Notes: generated by a model from the letters alone, not told the origin. A stretch of DNA of 64,000 nucleotides from Viridothelium virens (GCA_010094025.1 ML991777.1:496001-560000), one strand, 5' to 3'; counted from the stretch's first letter, positions 22,862 through 34,920 are shown. Numbers and translations are program-made.

Positions 22862-23736
22862 AAGGGACATGGCCTCACATTAGAGCTCAATATCCGGCAG
22901 ACCTGATGGTAATCTTGGTGGCAATCGAGATTCTAATAGTAGTGACAGTACAAGTGCAGACCTCAATCTTCCTCATAAGAGTCTGGCGGTGGGATCGGTA
23001 ATTGACGCCACGGAGTGTGTTGTATATAGGATGGCGGCTACCTGATTATACAGAAAGAAATTGTAGAGAAAGAAAGTCAGAATTGTGTCAATGCCGCAAA
23101 ACCATGTTCCAAATACCTGACCAGGCTTCGCGACCAGCGTACAAGCGATAATGCCACGAATCTTGGTTATTATGGGATGCATTCACAATTTGCAAGATAA
23201 AAGCATCATCAGCTTGACTCGATAGGCTGAGATAAAGGTTCAGCGCTGCAACTAATCTTTTACACCTGCTCCAGTATCCCAGCTTGGGAACTAAACACCC
23301 AGACTTAATGGATAAGATCGAGTATCCTCTAAGAGTACTAAATTAATCCTTCTTCACGACTCCACTTGTTCCAACCTCTCACAGGAACTGAGAGTAGGAC
23401 GCTGCAATAGCCAGTATATTCGTGCCAGATGGCCCGAATTGCACCGGTGCCTGGAACTATCACAGCCCTTGTCTTAAATCAGACTGTGGAGCAGAGCGCG
23501 ACCTTTTGCCCTAGCTGTCAATTTGTGGCTGGAAATCTTGAGAATAGCGGGAACGCCATAACGTCAGTATTCCTTAACTTGAGATATATTCGTACATATG
23601 AGGTCGATGTGAGCAGTCCTTCGCCAGTTGTCTATCCAGGCGAGCTAGATTCAGCAAACCAGGAGCAGTTCAAAGCTGAATGATAATGGTAATTTGGAAC
23701 ATATATCATTCTAGGGAGATCCCCGGGCTAATTAGG
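22862..23736. other. Convergent gap after PRP24
   Basis: Lies between the stops of PRP24 and the alpha/beta hydrolase. An 84-codon plus-strand frame with an ATG at 23429 is present but looks like nothing known, so I do not call it a gene. Confidence 0.4.
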
Positions 23737-25140
23737 TCACAGACCCTTCTTCTGTATCCAATTCTGTACCAGTCCGGCAATCTCGAGACTATTCTTTTCC
23801 ATAAACACAAAGTGGCTATTTCCATGTACTCCCAACGCTGGGAGGTTCAACCACTCCGCATCCACTCCGGCCTGGCTCAACCACGCCGCCGTACAGTAGT
23901 CATACTGCGCATGATATCCAGCCTCACTCGTCATGATCGCAATGGGAAATTGCGCCAGATTTACCATTCGCTTCGCCGGCTCAAGCTGCACCGTACACCC
24001 CACCACACCTTCCGCAATCGGCGACTGCACTTCCGTCTTCAAACCCGTCGCCGGATCACTCACTGTAGGCTCGTACGCCACCGGCAGCGTCGTCACTCCC
24101 CAGACCTGTGGGGTGGCGCCAGCCGTCGTGTTCGGCGCCGCAATCGGCGGGCCCGACGGCTCGATCGAGATGAGGCCCTTCACGAGATTGGGACGCTCGT
24201 CGCCGATGCCGAAGCCGTAGGCACCCGCCTGGGAGTGGGTGATTAGGATGGCTGGGCCGATGCGGTCGAGGAGGGCAGCGCCGGCGTTGCGGTTATTGGC
24301 TTCGGACTCGGTGACGTTGAGCTGGAGTTGGACTTGGGAGGCGTAGAGGGCGTCGAAGGCCGGGTCAGAGCCGGGGAGGCCGGTGCCGGGCCATTGAGTG
24401 TGGAGGTGGGCTTGAGGCCAGAGATTGAAGTCTTGGATGGTGGTGAAGTAGGTCTCGATGTATTGAGTGGGAGGGATAGCGAAGGAGGAGTTATCAGGGA
24501 GCCAGGGGCTCCGCCCTCGTTGAGGCTGATCGATGATATAAACCACATAGCCTTGGCGCAGGAAATACGATGCCCAGCCTTCCCGTCCATCAGGGGTGTT
24601 TAGCCAATTCTATGTCATTGTAAGTCTCGACCAAATATTGTGGTGATATCAGCAGATTTCTCGGCTTCTTTATGGATACGATATCATGTGCTAGTATTTC
24701 TGATCTTGGAGATATCAAAAGCTTGCCAAGATTGATTGGATGTCCAGGTACGAGTGAGATTGACAAGAAGTAATCACATACTGTTCCAGTCTGAGCTGCT
24801 CCATGCCAGAAAAGGAGAGGATATTTTTGCTGGATATTTTGAGGCTCCAATCGCTCAACGTACAATTGATCAACCATGTAAGTTCCACTGGTATAGTATT
24901 TGCCAGCTTGCTACTAAACTTAGTTCTGGGTTATATCTTAGAACGGGTTTGCCGAAGTGGACCTACTGGTTGTGTGGCATTAATATATCTGCCACCAATG
25001 TAGAAATAGCTACGCTTTGCAAATGCCTCTGGAGACGATTGATTGAGGCTACTGGCTGGTGTTCCCACTTGTCCAAGGGGGAGCGCTAAAGCTAGAGTCT
25101 TTAGAGAAAGAAGTACGCAAATGATAGACAAGAACAGCAT
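23737..25140 (-). CDS. Secreted alpha/beta hydrolase (esterase-like)
   Basis: Three exons on the minus strand: 25140-24967, 24910-24782 and 24609-23737, giving 391 aa. A clear signal peptide (MLFLSIICVLLSLKTLALA) opens it. Alpha/beta-hydrolase features follow: FYIGGRYIN, QLYVERL, LLFWHGAAQTGT (oxyanion region HG) then NWLNTPDGREGWASYF, IIDQPQRGRSPW, the nucleophile elbow ITHSQAGA, and a late VHGNSHFVFMEKN carrying the probable catalytic His. Intron 2 (172 nt) splices cleanly at T|N. Intron 1 (56 nt, GTAGGT...TAGTAG) is the reading that keeps phase and restores YMVDQLYVE, but its ends are less certain. This resembles a fungal secreted esterase-like family whose substrate is not known to me. 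Several N-glycosylation sites agree with export. Confidence 0.8.
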
Positions 25141-25767
25141 TTTGGAGAGTCTCTGCCTGAGATCGAATATCTCTACTACAGTAAGAATAGACGTACAGGA
25201 AGAATTCTAGCATTATATACCCTCACCGGAATCTTAAGCGGTGATCGTCACTCGGCGTAATCAGTGAGGATAAATGCCGAGCAGACTAGTATAGCGTGTA
25301 TGGTTCGAAGATCAACAAGGATTTCTCCGCACGTCCTAGGAATTGACTTCGAGAGTTTCTTTGACCCTCCATTCAATGGGCAGGCGAGCGTGTCCTAGTC
25401 AATGGCTGTTGAGTAATGAAGGCGCCTCGCGCAGGCGAGGCCATGATACCTAGACGTCTCCATCGAGCAGTAAGGGAAACGGTCCAATAGATGAGGCTGA
25501 AGTTGAGAAGGTGCTCGAGTGAAGCTGTAGGCCAAGAGTTCAGAGATATCGTGGTGCAGCTTGCGTGGAAGGATAAATAGTGATGACGTCTTTGTATTCT
25601 AAGGGACTTGTTTTGGTGGATGTGGGTTTGGCACATCTGGGTTGCCGTAGATTTTGCTGCCCCACAGCCCAAATTGTTTTCACTCGCGACATCTCCGAGC
25701 TTCTGATTCAGTCATGACCAGCGAGATACGTACCCCTGTCGAAGAAATGTAATTGAGGAGACAAGAA
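25141..25767. other. Divergent promoter region
   Basis: Lies between the starts of the hydrolase (minus) and Nop13 (plus). A TATATA-type stretch near 25213 may serve the hydrolase, about 75 bp before its ATG. No gene is seen. Confidence 0.45.
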
Positions 25768-26919
25768 ATGGCTGACATGGCTGTCGATACAGAGGCAATT
25801 GCCGAGCAGCATTCGACTGATAATCCTTCTGTCAAGCGCAAGAGAGATGCCTCTGCCGTCGATGAGATTGAAGTCGATTTGGACGCACCTGAACCACCTT
25901 CAAAGAAAGCAAAGCGCCAAGCTAAGAAGGGAAAATCAACTCGACCGAAAGGAGACATCAAGCTCAACGCATCCTCTCGTCCTGAGGTCTCTGCAATAGA
26001 TCCAGCGTCATCACCCTCTCCCTCAGTACCTGCCTTCGAAGCACCCAAATCTCGCGCCGCCGCCGAAGCTTCTGATGCCTCTGATGAAGTTTTCCATGAT
26101 GCCATTGAGACTTTGAAAGTAGGCGTGTATGGCGTTTGGATCGGCAATCTACACTTCACATGCACCAAAGCTGATCTTCGCACCTTTCTCACCCAAATGT
26201 GCAAACCAATCACTGGCGGAACCATCACTCGCATCCACATGCCACTGCCACACCCCGGATCCTCCATCAACAGCAAAGAGCAGCACAACAAGGGCTTTGC
26301 TTATGTCGATTTCACTACGCCGGACGCCCAAGAGGCTGCGCTTGCGCTGAGCGAGACAACGATGAGAGGGCGCAATCTTCTCGTCAAGCGCTCCAGTGAC
26401 TTCCAGGGACGTCCAGAATTGCATCAGCAGAAATCCGTCAAAAAGGTCGAAAAGAACCACGCAAAGAAAGTGGGAGGTTCGAACCCGCCGAATACGAAGG
26501 TATGGGTGGGAAACCTTGGGTTTGAGACGACGGAGGAGGATGTGAAACAGACTTTTGAACCGTGTGGTACGATTGCGAACATTCACATGGCAACATTTGA
26601 GGACTCGGGACGATCAAAGGGGTATGCCTGGGTGACATTCGAGACGGTGGAGGCCGCTACCAGTGCGGCGACAGGATGGGTCATGAGAGAGTCGGATGAT
26701 AAGGCCGTAAAGAAGTCTCGAAAGTATTACGTGAATCGGATCCATGGCCGTGCGATTAAATGTGAGTTTGCCGAACACGCAAGTACTCGGTACAGAAAGC
26801 GGTTTGGTAAGTCGACCAACGTAGGCCTTTCTCAGGACGACGCAAATGGACCTTCTGGTGGAGATGGCAATCGACGTTACCTTCGTCAATCGCCCGATAG
26901 ATCCGCACCATTCGGTTGA
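25768..26919 (+). CDS. nop13: Nucleolar RNA-binding protein Nop13
   Basis: Single exon, 383 aa, ATG at 25768 (MADMAVDTEA). A charged N-terminal region carries nuclear-localisation-like KRKRD and PPSKKAKRQAKKGK. RRM1 (about 116-210) has VWIGNLHF and KGFAYVDF, with a longer loop between strands. RRM2 (about 235-335) has VWVGNLGF and KGYAWVTF. The order, spacing and linker fit yeast Nop13, a nucleolar 90S pre-ribosome-associated protein of poorly known role. The second RRM also has an unusual Lys/Arg-rich insert (DKAVKKSRKYYVNRIHGRAIK). The end GGDGNRRYLRQSPDRSA is Arg-rich. Confidence 0.83.
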   Translation: MADMAVDTEAIAEQHSTDNPSVKRKRDASAVDEIEVDLDAPEPPSKKAKRQAKKGKSTRPKGDIKLNASSRPEVSAIDPASSPSPSVPAFEAPKSRAAAEASDASDEVFHDAIETLKVGVYGVWIGNLHFTCTKADLRTFLTQMCKPITGGTITRIHMPLPHPGSSINSKEQHNKGFAYVDFTTPDAQEAALALSETTMRGRNLLVKRSSDFQGRPELHQQKSVKKVEKNHAKKVGGSNPPNTKVWVGNLGFETTEEDVKQTFEPCGTIANIHMATFEDSGRSKGYAWVTFETVEAATSAATGWVMRESDDKAVKKSRKYYVNRIHGRAIKCEFAEHASTRYRKRFGKSTNVGLSQDDANGPSGGDGNRRYLRQSPDRSAPFG

Positions 26920-27480
26920 CAGGTTGGCCCCTGAACCACCATTTCAGATGACAATCCCGATTCCGATATATACGTCGCTCAGACCTCAGTAAACTTCGGC
27001 TCAAATACTCCCATTCTGACTTCCATTCTGACTTCGAGTCAGATAAGCGTCCGAAGCTCAAGGTTCGGAAAGGAACCTTCAAAATGAAGATTACAGCGCA
27101 GGGTTCTGTTAGAGGCTTCGGCAAGAAGATTGTATTTGATGATTGATACCCCATTACATACTCACGGGCATGGCACACGCGGTGTTCTGGTGCGCTCGAA
27201 ATCTTACACGAATAGGGCGGCCATGGTGATTTCATGACTGGGTTACTGATAAGAAGTGATTGAAGAGGCGATGGTTCATTCTGATGAGGCCTCGCCAGGA
27301 CGTTGATCATTGTCCTAAATAAATTCAACAATTTCCACAAAGCTTTCAAGTGGGAGACCCTCTCGCACTTGCTGCGCCCCTTATCCTACGACTTGTCAGT
27401 GCATCTAAGAGGACGCTCCAAGTCTAATCATCAGGTGTAAAAGCACCTAAGCTGTACGCTGTTTTCGCAACCCCATTAAC
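26920..27480. other. Convergent 3' region Nop13 / Zn2Cys6 gene
   Basis: No gene is seen. A short direct repeat, CATTCTGACTTC twice in a row near 27013-27036, is the only pattern noticed. Confidence 0.45.
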
Positions 27481-29231
27481 CTATAGATGTGCGTTCCCAC
27501 CTCTATCGACTTGAAGCAACGATCTCAGATTGCTACCGTAATTCTCCTTCTCGTCTGCCCAGACCTCATCCAGCCCGAGATGCGCCATCGGCCACTCAAT
27601 CCAATCTCTTGACTCTCTTCCCAAGACTAGCGCCACAGCCAATGCAATATGCTTTCCCGTGTTCTTACTCCACCACAAATCCCCAACCCGATCCAGCAGC
27701 ACTGTATAATATGCCAGCAGGATTGAAGCCGGGCGATGGTGCGCCGCTACAAGCTCAATAAATGGTATGATCATCCGCGTAGGAAACACCAGTACGGCGG
27801 ACCGATCTGTCAGCACGGCGGGCGCCTCATCCCGGTCCTCCGCGATCTCCTCCTCGGTTCGGAACGACAGCCCGGATACCGCACCTGTCGGGTCCCTCGA
27901 GATGCACGCCACGAGGGCAAAGCTCCAGCGCAGATCCTCGAGCGTCCTGTTCAGCGTCGCCTGCACCTCGACCGTCTCGTCTGCCCACAGCGTCTTCAGG
28001 GACAGTAGCCGCGCATCGTCGGCACTGGCGCCCATGCCAGCGTGCGCGAGCGCGGCCGAGAGCGGTTCCTTGGGCCAGAGGGGCCGGCTGAAAATGTGTG
28101 AGCAGGGCCCTCCGTGAAGGTGGTCGAAGTAGGAGGAGAGGATGAAGAGGGGTCCGCGGAGTGCTTGGAAAGCTTGGAGATAGCGATTGAGGATGGCGGC
28201 GCCAACGCGGAATTCGCCTTGGCGGCGCGAGGAGTCGAGGGAGGCGAGGTGGGCGCCGCTGTCGTTTGAGGCGATTGCGAAGAGGAACACGACGATGAAG
28301 GACGCGAAGACGAAGAGAGGGTTGCAGTTGGAGACGGAGAGGGTTTCAATAGTATTACGAAAGACGGGGAGGCATTGGTCGAATTTGACGGTTGCTCTAC
28401 GCAGATACGTCTCTGCGCTGCTGTTTCGTTGCAGTCGCGAAAGGTGGAGAGCGCCCATGGCAAGCATGCCATCGGCCAGGAAGGGATGGGAGAGGGCTAT
28501 ACGAGGGACAGCTTCCGACCATGCCAAGCGTGTCTCTTTCTGGTCGGAAAGAGAAGATGCAGTATCATTCACGTAAGTGCGTAGCAGCACACGGTCGAGC
28601 TCGGGATTCCGGGAAGATGCTAAAGTTAGGTCTACAAGCTCCGGCAGAGCCGGTTGAGGCAGTACCTTCGGCTGGATCCAGTGATCATACGTATTAACTA
28701 CGAAAGGCAGTGGCGAAACCGTAGAGGATGCTGCCGTCGCATAGCGTGAGGTCCCATTTGATGGAAGCCCAAGGGGAACAATGGTTAGGAAACTGCAGAG
28801 AATGCCCTTTTGCCGGCAGCGCTCGCAGCTTGGCTTTCCCTCATCGCACTATTCACATAGTAAGCGTCTAGAGTTTTCCACGAGTCATTTGTTGAAGCCC
28901 TGGCACAAGAAAAACGGAATCTCGAAAAGGACATGAAAGGCTGCCTATGAGCATATCTCGTTGCAGGCGCCATTGCTCAACAAGCAAATTTAGATACCTA
29001 TAGGCAGAAGTGCGTCAAGAGTGGGCACGTGTTACATATTTCAACAAATTTGTCTCCTTTCCCACCGCCCTCTGTCATTTTAACTCAAAAAATGTGCAAG
29101 CATGATTGAAAGCACGTCCCAGAGGCCACACTAATAGGAGTACGAGTCGAGGTGTGGCTTACCTTAATGCGGCGCTCTTTGCAAAACTTGCATCCGTTTC
29201 TGGTCTTCCGATGAGGTCTCTTGGTAGTCAT
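27481..29231 (-). CDS. Zn(II)2Cys6 transcription factor
   Basis: Two exons on the minus strand: 29231-29163 and 28848-27481, giving 478 aa. The binuclear zinc cluster is at the very N-terminus with spacing CX2CX6CX6CX2CX6C (Cys 14, 17, 24, 31, 34 and 41), preceded by the basic KRPHRKTRNG. A 314-nt intron lies exactly between RRIK and the third Cys, and splicing is needed to complete the cluster. The C-terminal ~370 residues are a helical middle-homology region of the fungal-specific type (LLRTYVNDTASSL, HPFLADGMLAMGALHL, then IELVAAHHRPASILLAYYTVLLD near the end), as in the UPC2/sterol-regulator-like group of small regulators. Targets are unknown. It diverges from the RTA1-like gene, which would be a natural candidate target; that is only inference. 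Confidence 0.88.
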
Positions 29232-30097
29232 ACCATTCAGGTCGGGAGTTGTTGAATGAGATAGACGATTCGGAGGGGGGCGTTATCCTGATAGGGCTTG
29301 GAGGGGAGGTGGTATAGCGACGGTTTGATGGTAAGCTCCTCTGATCTCATGGATGGTCGCGCACAGAGAAGAGTTCCATTGGGCAAAAACGACCTCATCG
29401 TGGGAGCTTACAGCAGAGATTAAATCTGCTGCACGACCGGTGCCTGACTTGGCGCTTTACGTGTAACTGGAGGCTGAGGCTGCTGAGCTGGAGTTGGAAA
29501 GAGCGACTAGGCCAAAAACGATATCTACCAATCACAGATGACGGAGAACGAGAGCAGCTCAGAGTGCACCAATCAGAACCAGTCACGACCAGGCTCACCC
29601 TCGTCGACTTGTACTCCCGTATCCCGTATTAATAAGGTACTCCATCGGTGCCTTCTATTCTGGTGGCCCGGAGTAAACACTTCGTTACTCCGTTCATCCC
29701 TGCCCTCTTCGTACCAACCCTCTTCCTGACTTTCTTCGCCCCCTGCTATCAAGGCATGAGCCACCCCGATGATGCTCACACGGACTCGTCAGCCAATCAG
29801 CCATGTCTCTGTACGTGGACCTTGTCTTGATCGGGCATTTGGCATGAGGCCCCAAGTACGCCGGCGTAGAAGGATAAAAATTGAACATAAGGTAGGCAGG
29901 CTGTTCTTCAATTTAGGAGCTGGCTCCCTCTCTGGAATAAAGCTTCAATCACGTCCACAACGACGACATCAAGCATCGTTCATCTCCAGCACTTTCAAAA
30001 TCCCAATTTCAGCATTTTCACCTTTTTTTTTTTTGATTCCTAGACCCATTTTATCTATATCAGTCGGTCACCCCAATAGATCCATACTCTACTCAAA
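29232..30097. other. Divergent promoter region Zn2Cys6 / RTA1-like
   Basis: Holds both promoters. A run of about 14 T at 30028-30041 lies just before the RTA1-like 5' UTR. Short frames here lack any family signal. Confidence 0.45.
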
Positions 30098-31085
30098 ATG
30101 GCGAACAGTAGCGGAGATGGACAGCGGCACTTTGTTTACTACTACTATGTGCCCAATCTGGCGGCCGCTACGATCTTCATTTTTCTCTTTTTCGTCCTCA
30201 CTGTCGTCCATGCAATCCAAATGTTCCGCTTTAAAATGTGGTTCTGGATTGCCTTCATCATCGGCGGCCTCAGTAAGCCTCTCCCTCTCCTCTTGCAGCT
30301 CCACTCTTTTTCCTGGCTTCTTCCCTCTACCTGCTGGTCGACGTGGTTCTGACCTCTCTGCTCCCTCTGCAGTGGAAACAGCTGGTTACGTCGGCCGCGT
30401 CCTATCCCACAACAACAACCAAGCCATGGGTCCCTATATCCAGCAATCTCTCCTCCTGCTTGTCGCCCCCGCCCTCTTCGCAGCGTCCATCTACATGATC
30501 CTTGGACGCATGATCCTCATCACCCACTCCGCCCAGCTTTCCCCCCTCCGACCCACCCGCCTCACTGCCTTCTTCGTCTGTGGAGACATTATCTCCTTCG
30601 TCGTGCAAGCGACTGGAGATGCGCTGATGGCCGGCCATAAGGCGAACAGTCTGAGCATGGGAAAGAACGTCGTGCTCGTCGGGCTGGCACTCCAGCTCGC
30701 ATGGTTTGTGGCTTTCGTCGTGGTAGCGAGGGTATGGCAGAGGCGCGTCGTGCGCTGGATGGTGAGCATGAGTGCGGATGCCGAACATCCGCTGTTGAGA
30801 CTGTCGTGGGACAGGCATTTGAAGGTGTTGTACACCGCCTCGGGCTTGATCCTTGTGCGTTCGGTATTTCGGCTTATCGAGTACGGGATGGGGAACGACG
30901 GATATTTGATGCGGCATGAGGTTTTCTTGTATCTGTTTGACGCATTGTTGATGATAGCGGTGGTTGTGGTGTTCTTAATTATCCATCCAAGTGGCATACT
31001 AGGACAGGGCAAGAAAATAGGTAGCATGCTAAGACTGGAGAATGCGAGGGGGCTTAGTGCCGAGTCTCTGCGGCCGACAAAATAA
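30098..31085 (+). CDS. RTA1-like seven-helix membrane protein
   Basis: Two exons, 30098-30272 and 30373-31085 (100-nt intron, A|TG joining GGL to METAGYVGR), giving 295 aa. Seven hydrophobic segments are visible, starting with YVPNLAAATIFIFLFFVLTVVHA. Family landmarks: GYVGRVLSHNN after helix 2, QSLLLLVAPALFAASIYMILGR, FVCGDIISFVVQATG and a late RSVFRLIEYGMGNDGYL followed by EVFLYLFDA. The group includes Rta1, Rsb1 and Pug1, plasma-membrane proteins tied to 7-aminocholesterol resistance, sphingoid long-chain base release and porphyrin movement. Which lipid this member handles is not visible. Its neighbour on the other strand is a zinc-cluster regulator. Confidence 0.9.
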
Positions 31086-31448
31086 AATTGGCCAGCACGG
31101 TGCTCAAAACACGTCTCAAAGTTCCACTGACAGACCTTTTGAGGATGAATATCGTAGCATCTTCAGCATATACACAATGAAGTCTTATTGTAATGCTTTC
31201 ACCAGCAACAAATGAGGTCCGACTAGTGACCGAGTGAAATATGATAGAATTATCAATGTCTATGAATTGGAGGACACTTGCTCAAGATCTCTACCAACAG
31301 ATCGATACCCTTTCCAATGGAGGGTCAATCTCTCAAATCAATCTAGGCCAGCGGAATGAGTGACAATGGTCGGATTGCAGGCTCCATCCCTCAGTGAGAT
31401 AGGTACATGGGAAGACTCCCAGTCCTTCACCACAGAAAATATAGTCAT
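31086..31448. other. Convergent 3' region
   Basis: Lies between the stops of the RTA1-like gene and the subtilase. Nothing is recognised. Confidence 0.4.
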
Positions 31449-34195
31449 TCAGCTATTTCCAGCACAAATGTTGCCGGGGGATCCCGCTGCTTTCAAATGG
31501 TGCTCCAAACAATGCAGGTGGAAGGATCTCATGTGGAACGTTGCCGTAAAGTCCCAGCCTTCTGCAGGCGATGTCCATTCCCAATCAGTCGGAGTACCAC
31601 AAGCACCCACCGCGTCTTTGAGCCCGACTCCATTGTGCCCAAGCCTTGCAGGATCCCACCCAGTTCCAGAGATAGTGACATCACCAGAGGAAGCTTTCCA
31701 TTTTGTGGTGCAACCCTCTGAGGGCGATGGGTCAGGGGGAGCGGGAGGTGAAGATTGAGATGTGAACGAGCTGGGCAACGTTAGAGATGTGAGCGAGCTG
31801 GGCCACGTCATCGATGGGTAGCAGAAGCTGCTTGGCTCTGCTCTGTCAGCAAATGTAGTACACCCTCCCGGTTGCACCATCGAGCTCGCCGGTAGGAGCG
31901 TGCCAGAGCCAGCACCCATCGAGCTCTCGAATCCTGCAAGCTCGCTGTTAATCGTACTGCTCATCTGAGCGCTGTGCAAGGAAAGCCATGTACTGTCTGT
32001 AGCTGAAGTAGTGAGATGTGACAAGGTAGCCGTGTCGGCGGAAGAATTGGCTGGGAATAAGTTGCTGCCGTTGTCGTTGGAGGCGTTCGGATAGGAGAGC
32101 AATGAGGTATCACCTCCCGATAGACTAGGACCTGACGAGGTGGCATTATCGCTGGAAGCGTCGGATGGTCCAGTGAACGATGTTGCCAGCGTGGTTGGCG
32201 AGCTAGATGATGAATCTGAATTTGAGCTGGAATTTAGTGGACACGCCACCATGGTGAATCCATCGAGTTCTGTCACATTGAAACCTTCCCAATTTTCAAC
32301 TGCAGTTCCATTAATCACTACCGGTAGATCTGCTGGAGGGGCGGATGCGTTTCTGGTAGTTATACGCGCCATATCCATCGTTTCGTCGCGAAGAAGCTCG
32401 ATATCCCGTTTAACGCCTCGGCCAGGTCCACTGGGACAGTAATACTTGAATGCACGGTTAATTGGAACTGGTGCCTCATTGGGAAGGTCCACGGCGTAAT
32501 TGAGAGGAGGAGTGCCGGATTTTAGAATCTGCCCTCGAGGATGACGAGGCCACATATCACTCTGAACTAAGCTCTTCATATCCAGCACGAACTGTCGCGG
32601 GTTCGTGGACAATTGACTGTATATTCGCGGTACAGACATCAGATATGCAATCAACGATGCCACAGCCGGAGCTGCAATGCTTGTGCCATCGATTTCGGGA
32701 AGGCTAGAGCCATCTATATTAGACGCCATGGGCACGTCAACTGCCATGGCGTATGCTGTGATCGAACCACGGCCTCCATTTGAACTCAGGCGTGGAGTTG
32801 TATCCTCATACAAGTATCCCTTATAATCCACACCTCCTACAGTGATCAGTGGGCTGGTGTCGGTGCCGAGGCTTTGAGGCCAACCCCAGTCTAGAGAAAA
32901 AGGCTTGAGGCCGGGTTCGTGAGTGTAGGTTGGTTGCCATACGTTCTTGCGTTCCTTTGCCCAGAAATTGCCATCATTTCCAGTTGCAGCAACAACTACC
33001 ACACCCAATTGTTGGCATTCTCTCAGAAATGTACGATACAACGCTTCTACCGGATGCGTGTGTCGCCGTCTTGGTAGATTTGTAGCGAGGCGAAATCCTA
33101 TATTTGGCTCAGCTAAATACCGCTTATTCATGGTTAGAACTCGATTTGAGACTCACCGATTGATAAGTTGACTACTGACTTCCTCTGTCTCTGTGGGTCA
33201 TTTGTCACCTCATCTATGATGAATTTGAACGCTTCTTCCATGGCATCATGAAGCATAGGAGCTTCCTCGTAGCCTTGCGGGGTCGACCGGCCGTTCGTGA
33301 TCTTTACAATGACAAGTTCTGCTTCTGAAGCCATGCTAAGCGTCGCTCCACCAGCGACACTCGCAACACCATTTCCATGCCCGGTGAAGTCTTGAGAGCC
33401 TGGCATCTCGGGGTGCCAGTCCGTCCCATCTTCGGGTTCAGTACCACCAGAAATCCGGTTTGGGACGGTCCAGGACCTGGTGTGCCCTCCTCGATTTTCA
33501 AATTCCTTGTGCCACTTATTGTAGCCAGTGTCCACTACATATATGAACGAGCCTCGCCCTAAGGCTTGATCATATAGGAGGCCTCCAAAATTTTCCGAGA
33601 TCCGATTGCCTTTACTTCGAGATAGGAGCTTGAGATGAGGCGGAGCAGGAATTCGACGCCACAAAGTCGGGTCTCGACTCGGCATCGACACTCGCTTAGT
33701 GAGATTTCTTTCAATTTGAGCATCCGCTGGAGGGGCATTCAGGCAATATGCATGTATATTCACTCCAATTGCAATCACTTGCGGGTCATCTCCGATCTCA
33801 TCTGCGGTAGAATCTGTCATATTCACGGTGTATGAATGCCCGGGATCGTGTTTAGAACGAGACCCATCCTTGGGGAGTGAATATTTCGAAATGAGGCCTT
33901 CAAGTTCTTCAGCTGTGGTGTTTTCCTTAGTGATGAACAGATATTCCCTAGTCTCATTGGTAGATGCTCTAGGACTGGCGGAAGAGCTGTTGGCTGTGGC
34001 AGTGGAAGAGGAGACGTCGGGTGCAGCCTCCGAAGACGTGCTTGACGGATCATTCGAGGGCAAATTTTGGGGCGTGACACGGAAAGGCAATCTGCTACCA
34101 AGAGCTGTGGAAGAAGAATTGTTTGGGGCTTGAGAATGTGCCATGGCAGTGAATGTGGCGAGCAAAAGCAGAAAGCCAAGAATGCGATTCATCAT
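31449..34195 (-). CDS. Secreted subtilisin-like serine protease (S8)
   Basis: Two exons, 34195-33157 and 33097-31449 (59-nt intron joining LSIG to GFRLATNL), giving 895 aa. Order: signal peptide (MMNRILGFLLLLATFTAMAHS), Ser/Thr-rich linker, an inhibitor-I9-like propeptide (YLFITKENTTAEELEGLISKY), then the S8 domain. The triad is visible: Asp222 in YVVDTGY, His273 in GHGNGVASVAGG and Ser486 in GTSIAAPAVASL, with Asn387 of AATGNDG as the oxyanion residue. A tail block LNYAVDLP..AFKYYC..KRD..DLPVVINGT is shared with the subtilase units at 54-58 kb. A long Ser/Thr-rich stalk and a Cys-containing C-terminal module (GCTTKWKAS..CGTPTDWEW..GNICAGNS) follow. It should be an active, heavily glycosylated extracellular or wall-bound protease. 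The substrate is unknown. Confidence 0.88.
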
Positions 34196-34920
34196 TAAAG
34201 AGAATATGTCGCAAATCGAAAGACCCTCAGAGGAATTCCAAGCCGTAGGAACGGGCGCAGCTTCATTCTTAAGTGAAAGGCAAAATGACCGATTCGCATT
34301 TTGTCAAGCATGACGATGAGTAGCAAACTGTGAGCAACAGAGAAGAGATAATCGAACTTCTAATTATGACAATCCAAAGACACGTAGTCCCTGTGTAAAG
34401 TTATGAGGGCAACCTCGGGAAGTTTTTAGAGTTTGATTCGAGGAAATTGGAAGGCGAGCAAAGGAAGGGCCCCTCCTCACGGGTCTTGTGTGTGGAACTT
34501 CTGTGACTTTGATTTTATCTTACTTCCTTGAGAACGGCTTTCCTGACTTCTAATTAGAGATGCATTTCGTGACCTACAGTCGTGGACAGCCATGGTAAGT
34601 TCTTTGATGTGAAGGGTAGTCCGACACGGAACTGCAGGAAGTAGATAGAGAAGTGAGAAGATACCTGAGCGTGGTATCGAAGCGTGGCGTGCGTAGGCAC
34701 TCCACAGCAACTCCGCAGCCAGCTCCGATTGGCCGAGTCGAGATTCAGAGTACTCTAGAGTATCTCACGTGTTGTTGTACGGAGTACCATACCCGTACCT
34801 TAGCTACCTACCTAGTAGGTATCTCTTACTTCGTTCCCGCGTCCCTCAAACAATCTTCCTTGTCATTCTCACAGCAGGATCGGCATAACCTCCTCAACCG
34901 CTCGCTTCAAAGTACACTGA
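34196..34920. other. Divergent promoter region with palindromic repeats
   Basis: Lies between the subtilase (minus) and the isomerase gene (plus). It holds GTACGGAGTAC at 34777-34787 and a TACCTACCTAGTAGGTA palindromic stretch near 34804-34820. Both repeat types recur in the window. No gene is seen. Confidence 0.5.

Noticed and set aside
22486-22890. Antisense Pro/Ser-rich frames with internal repeats at the end of PRP24
   Set aside because: They mirror the 63-bp duplication and Gly-rich tail of Prp24 on the other strand.
23429-23683. An 84-codon plus-strand frame with an ATG between PRP24 and the hydrolase
   Set aside because: No family resemblance or splice context, and it lies in a convergent 3' region; most likely chance.
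26476-26492. GGAGGTTCGAACCCGCC, which looks like a tRNA T-arm
   Set aside because: It lies inside the Nop13 coding exon between its two RRMs, and no A box, anticodon arm or acceptor stem surrounds it.
29538-30097. Extra N-terminal coding sequence before the RTA1-like protein
   Set aside because: The long frame across 29769-30097 is out of frame with the first helix; the ATG at 30098 gives the expected RTA1 N-terminus.
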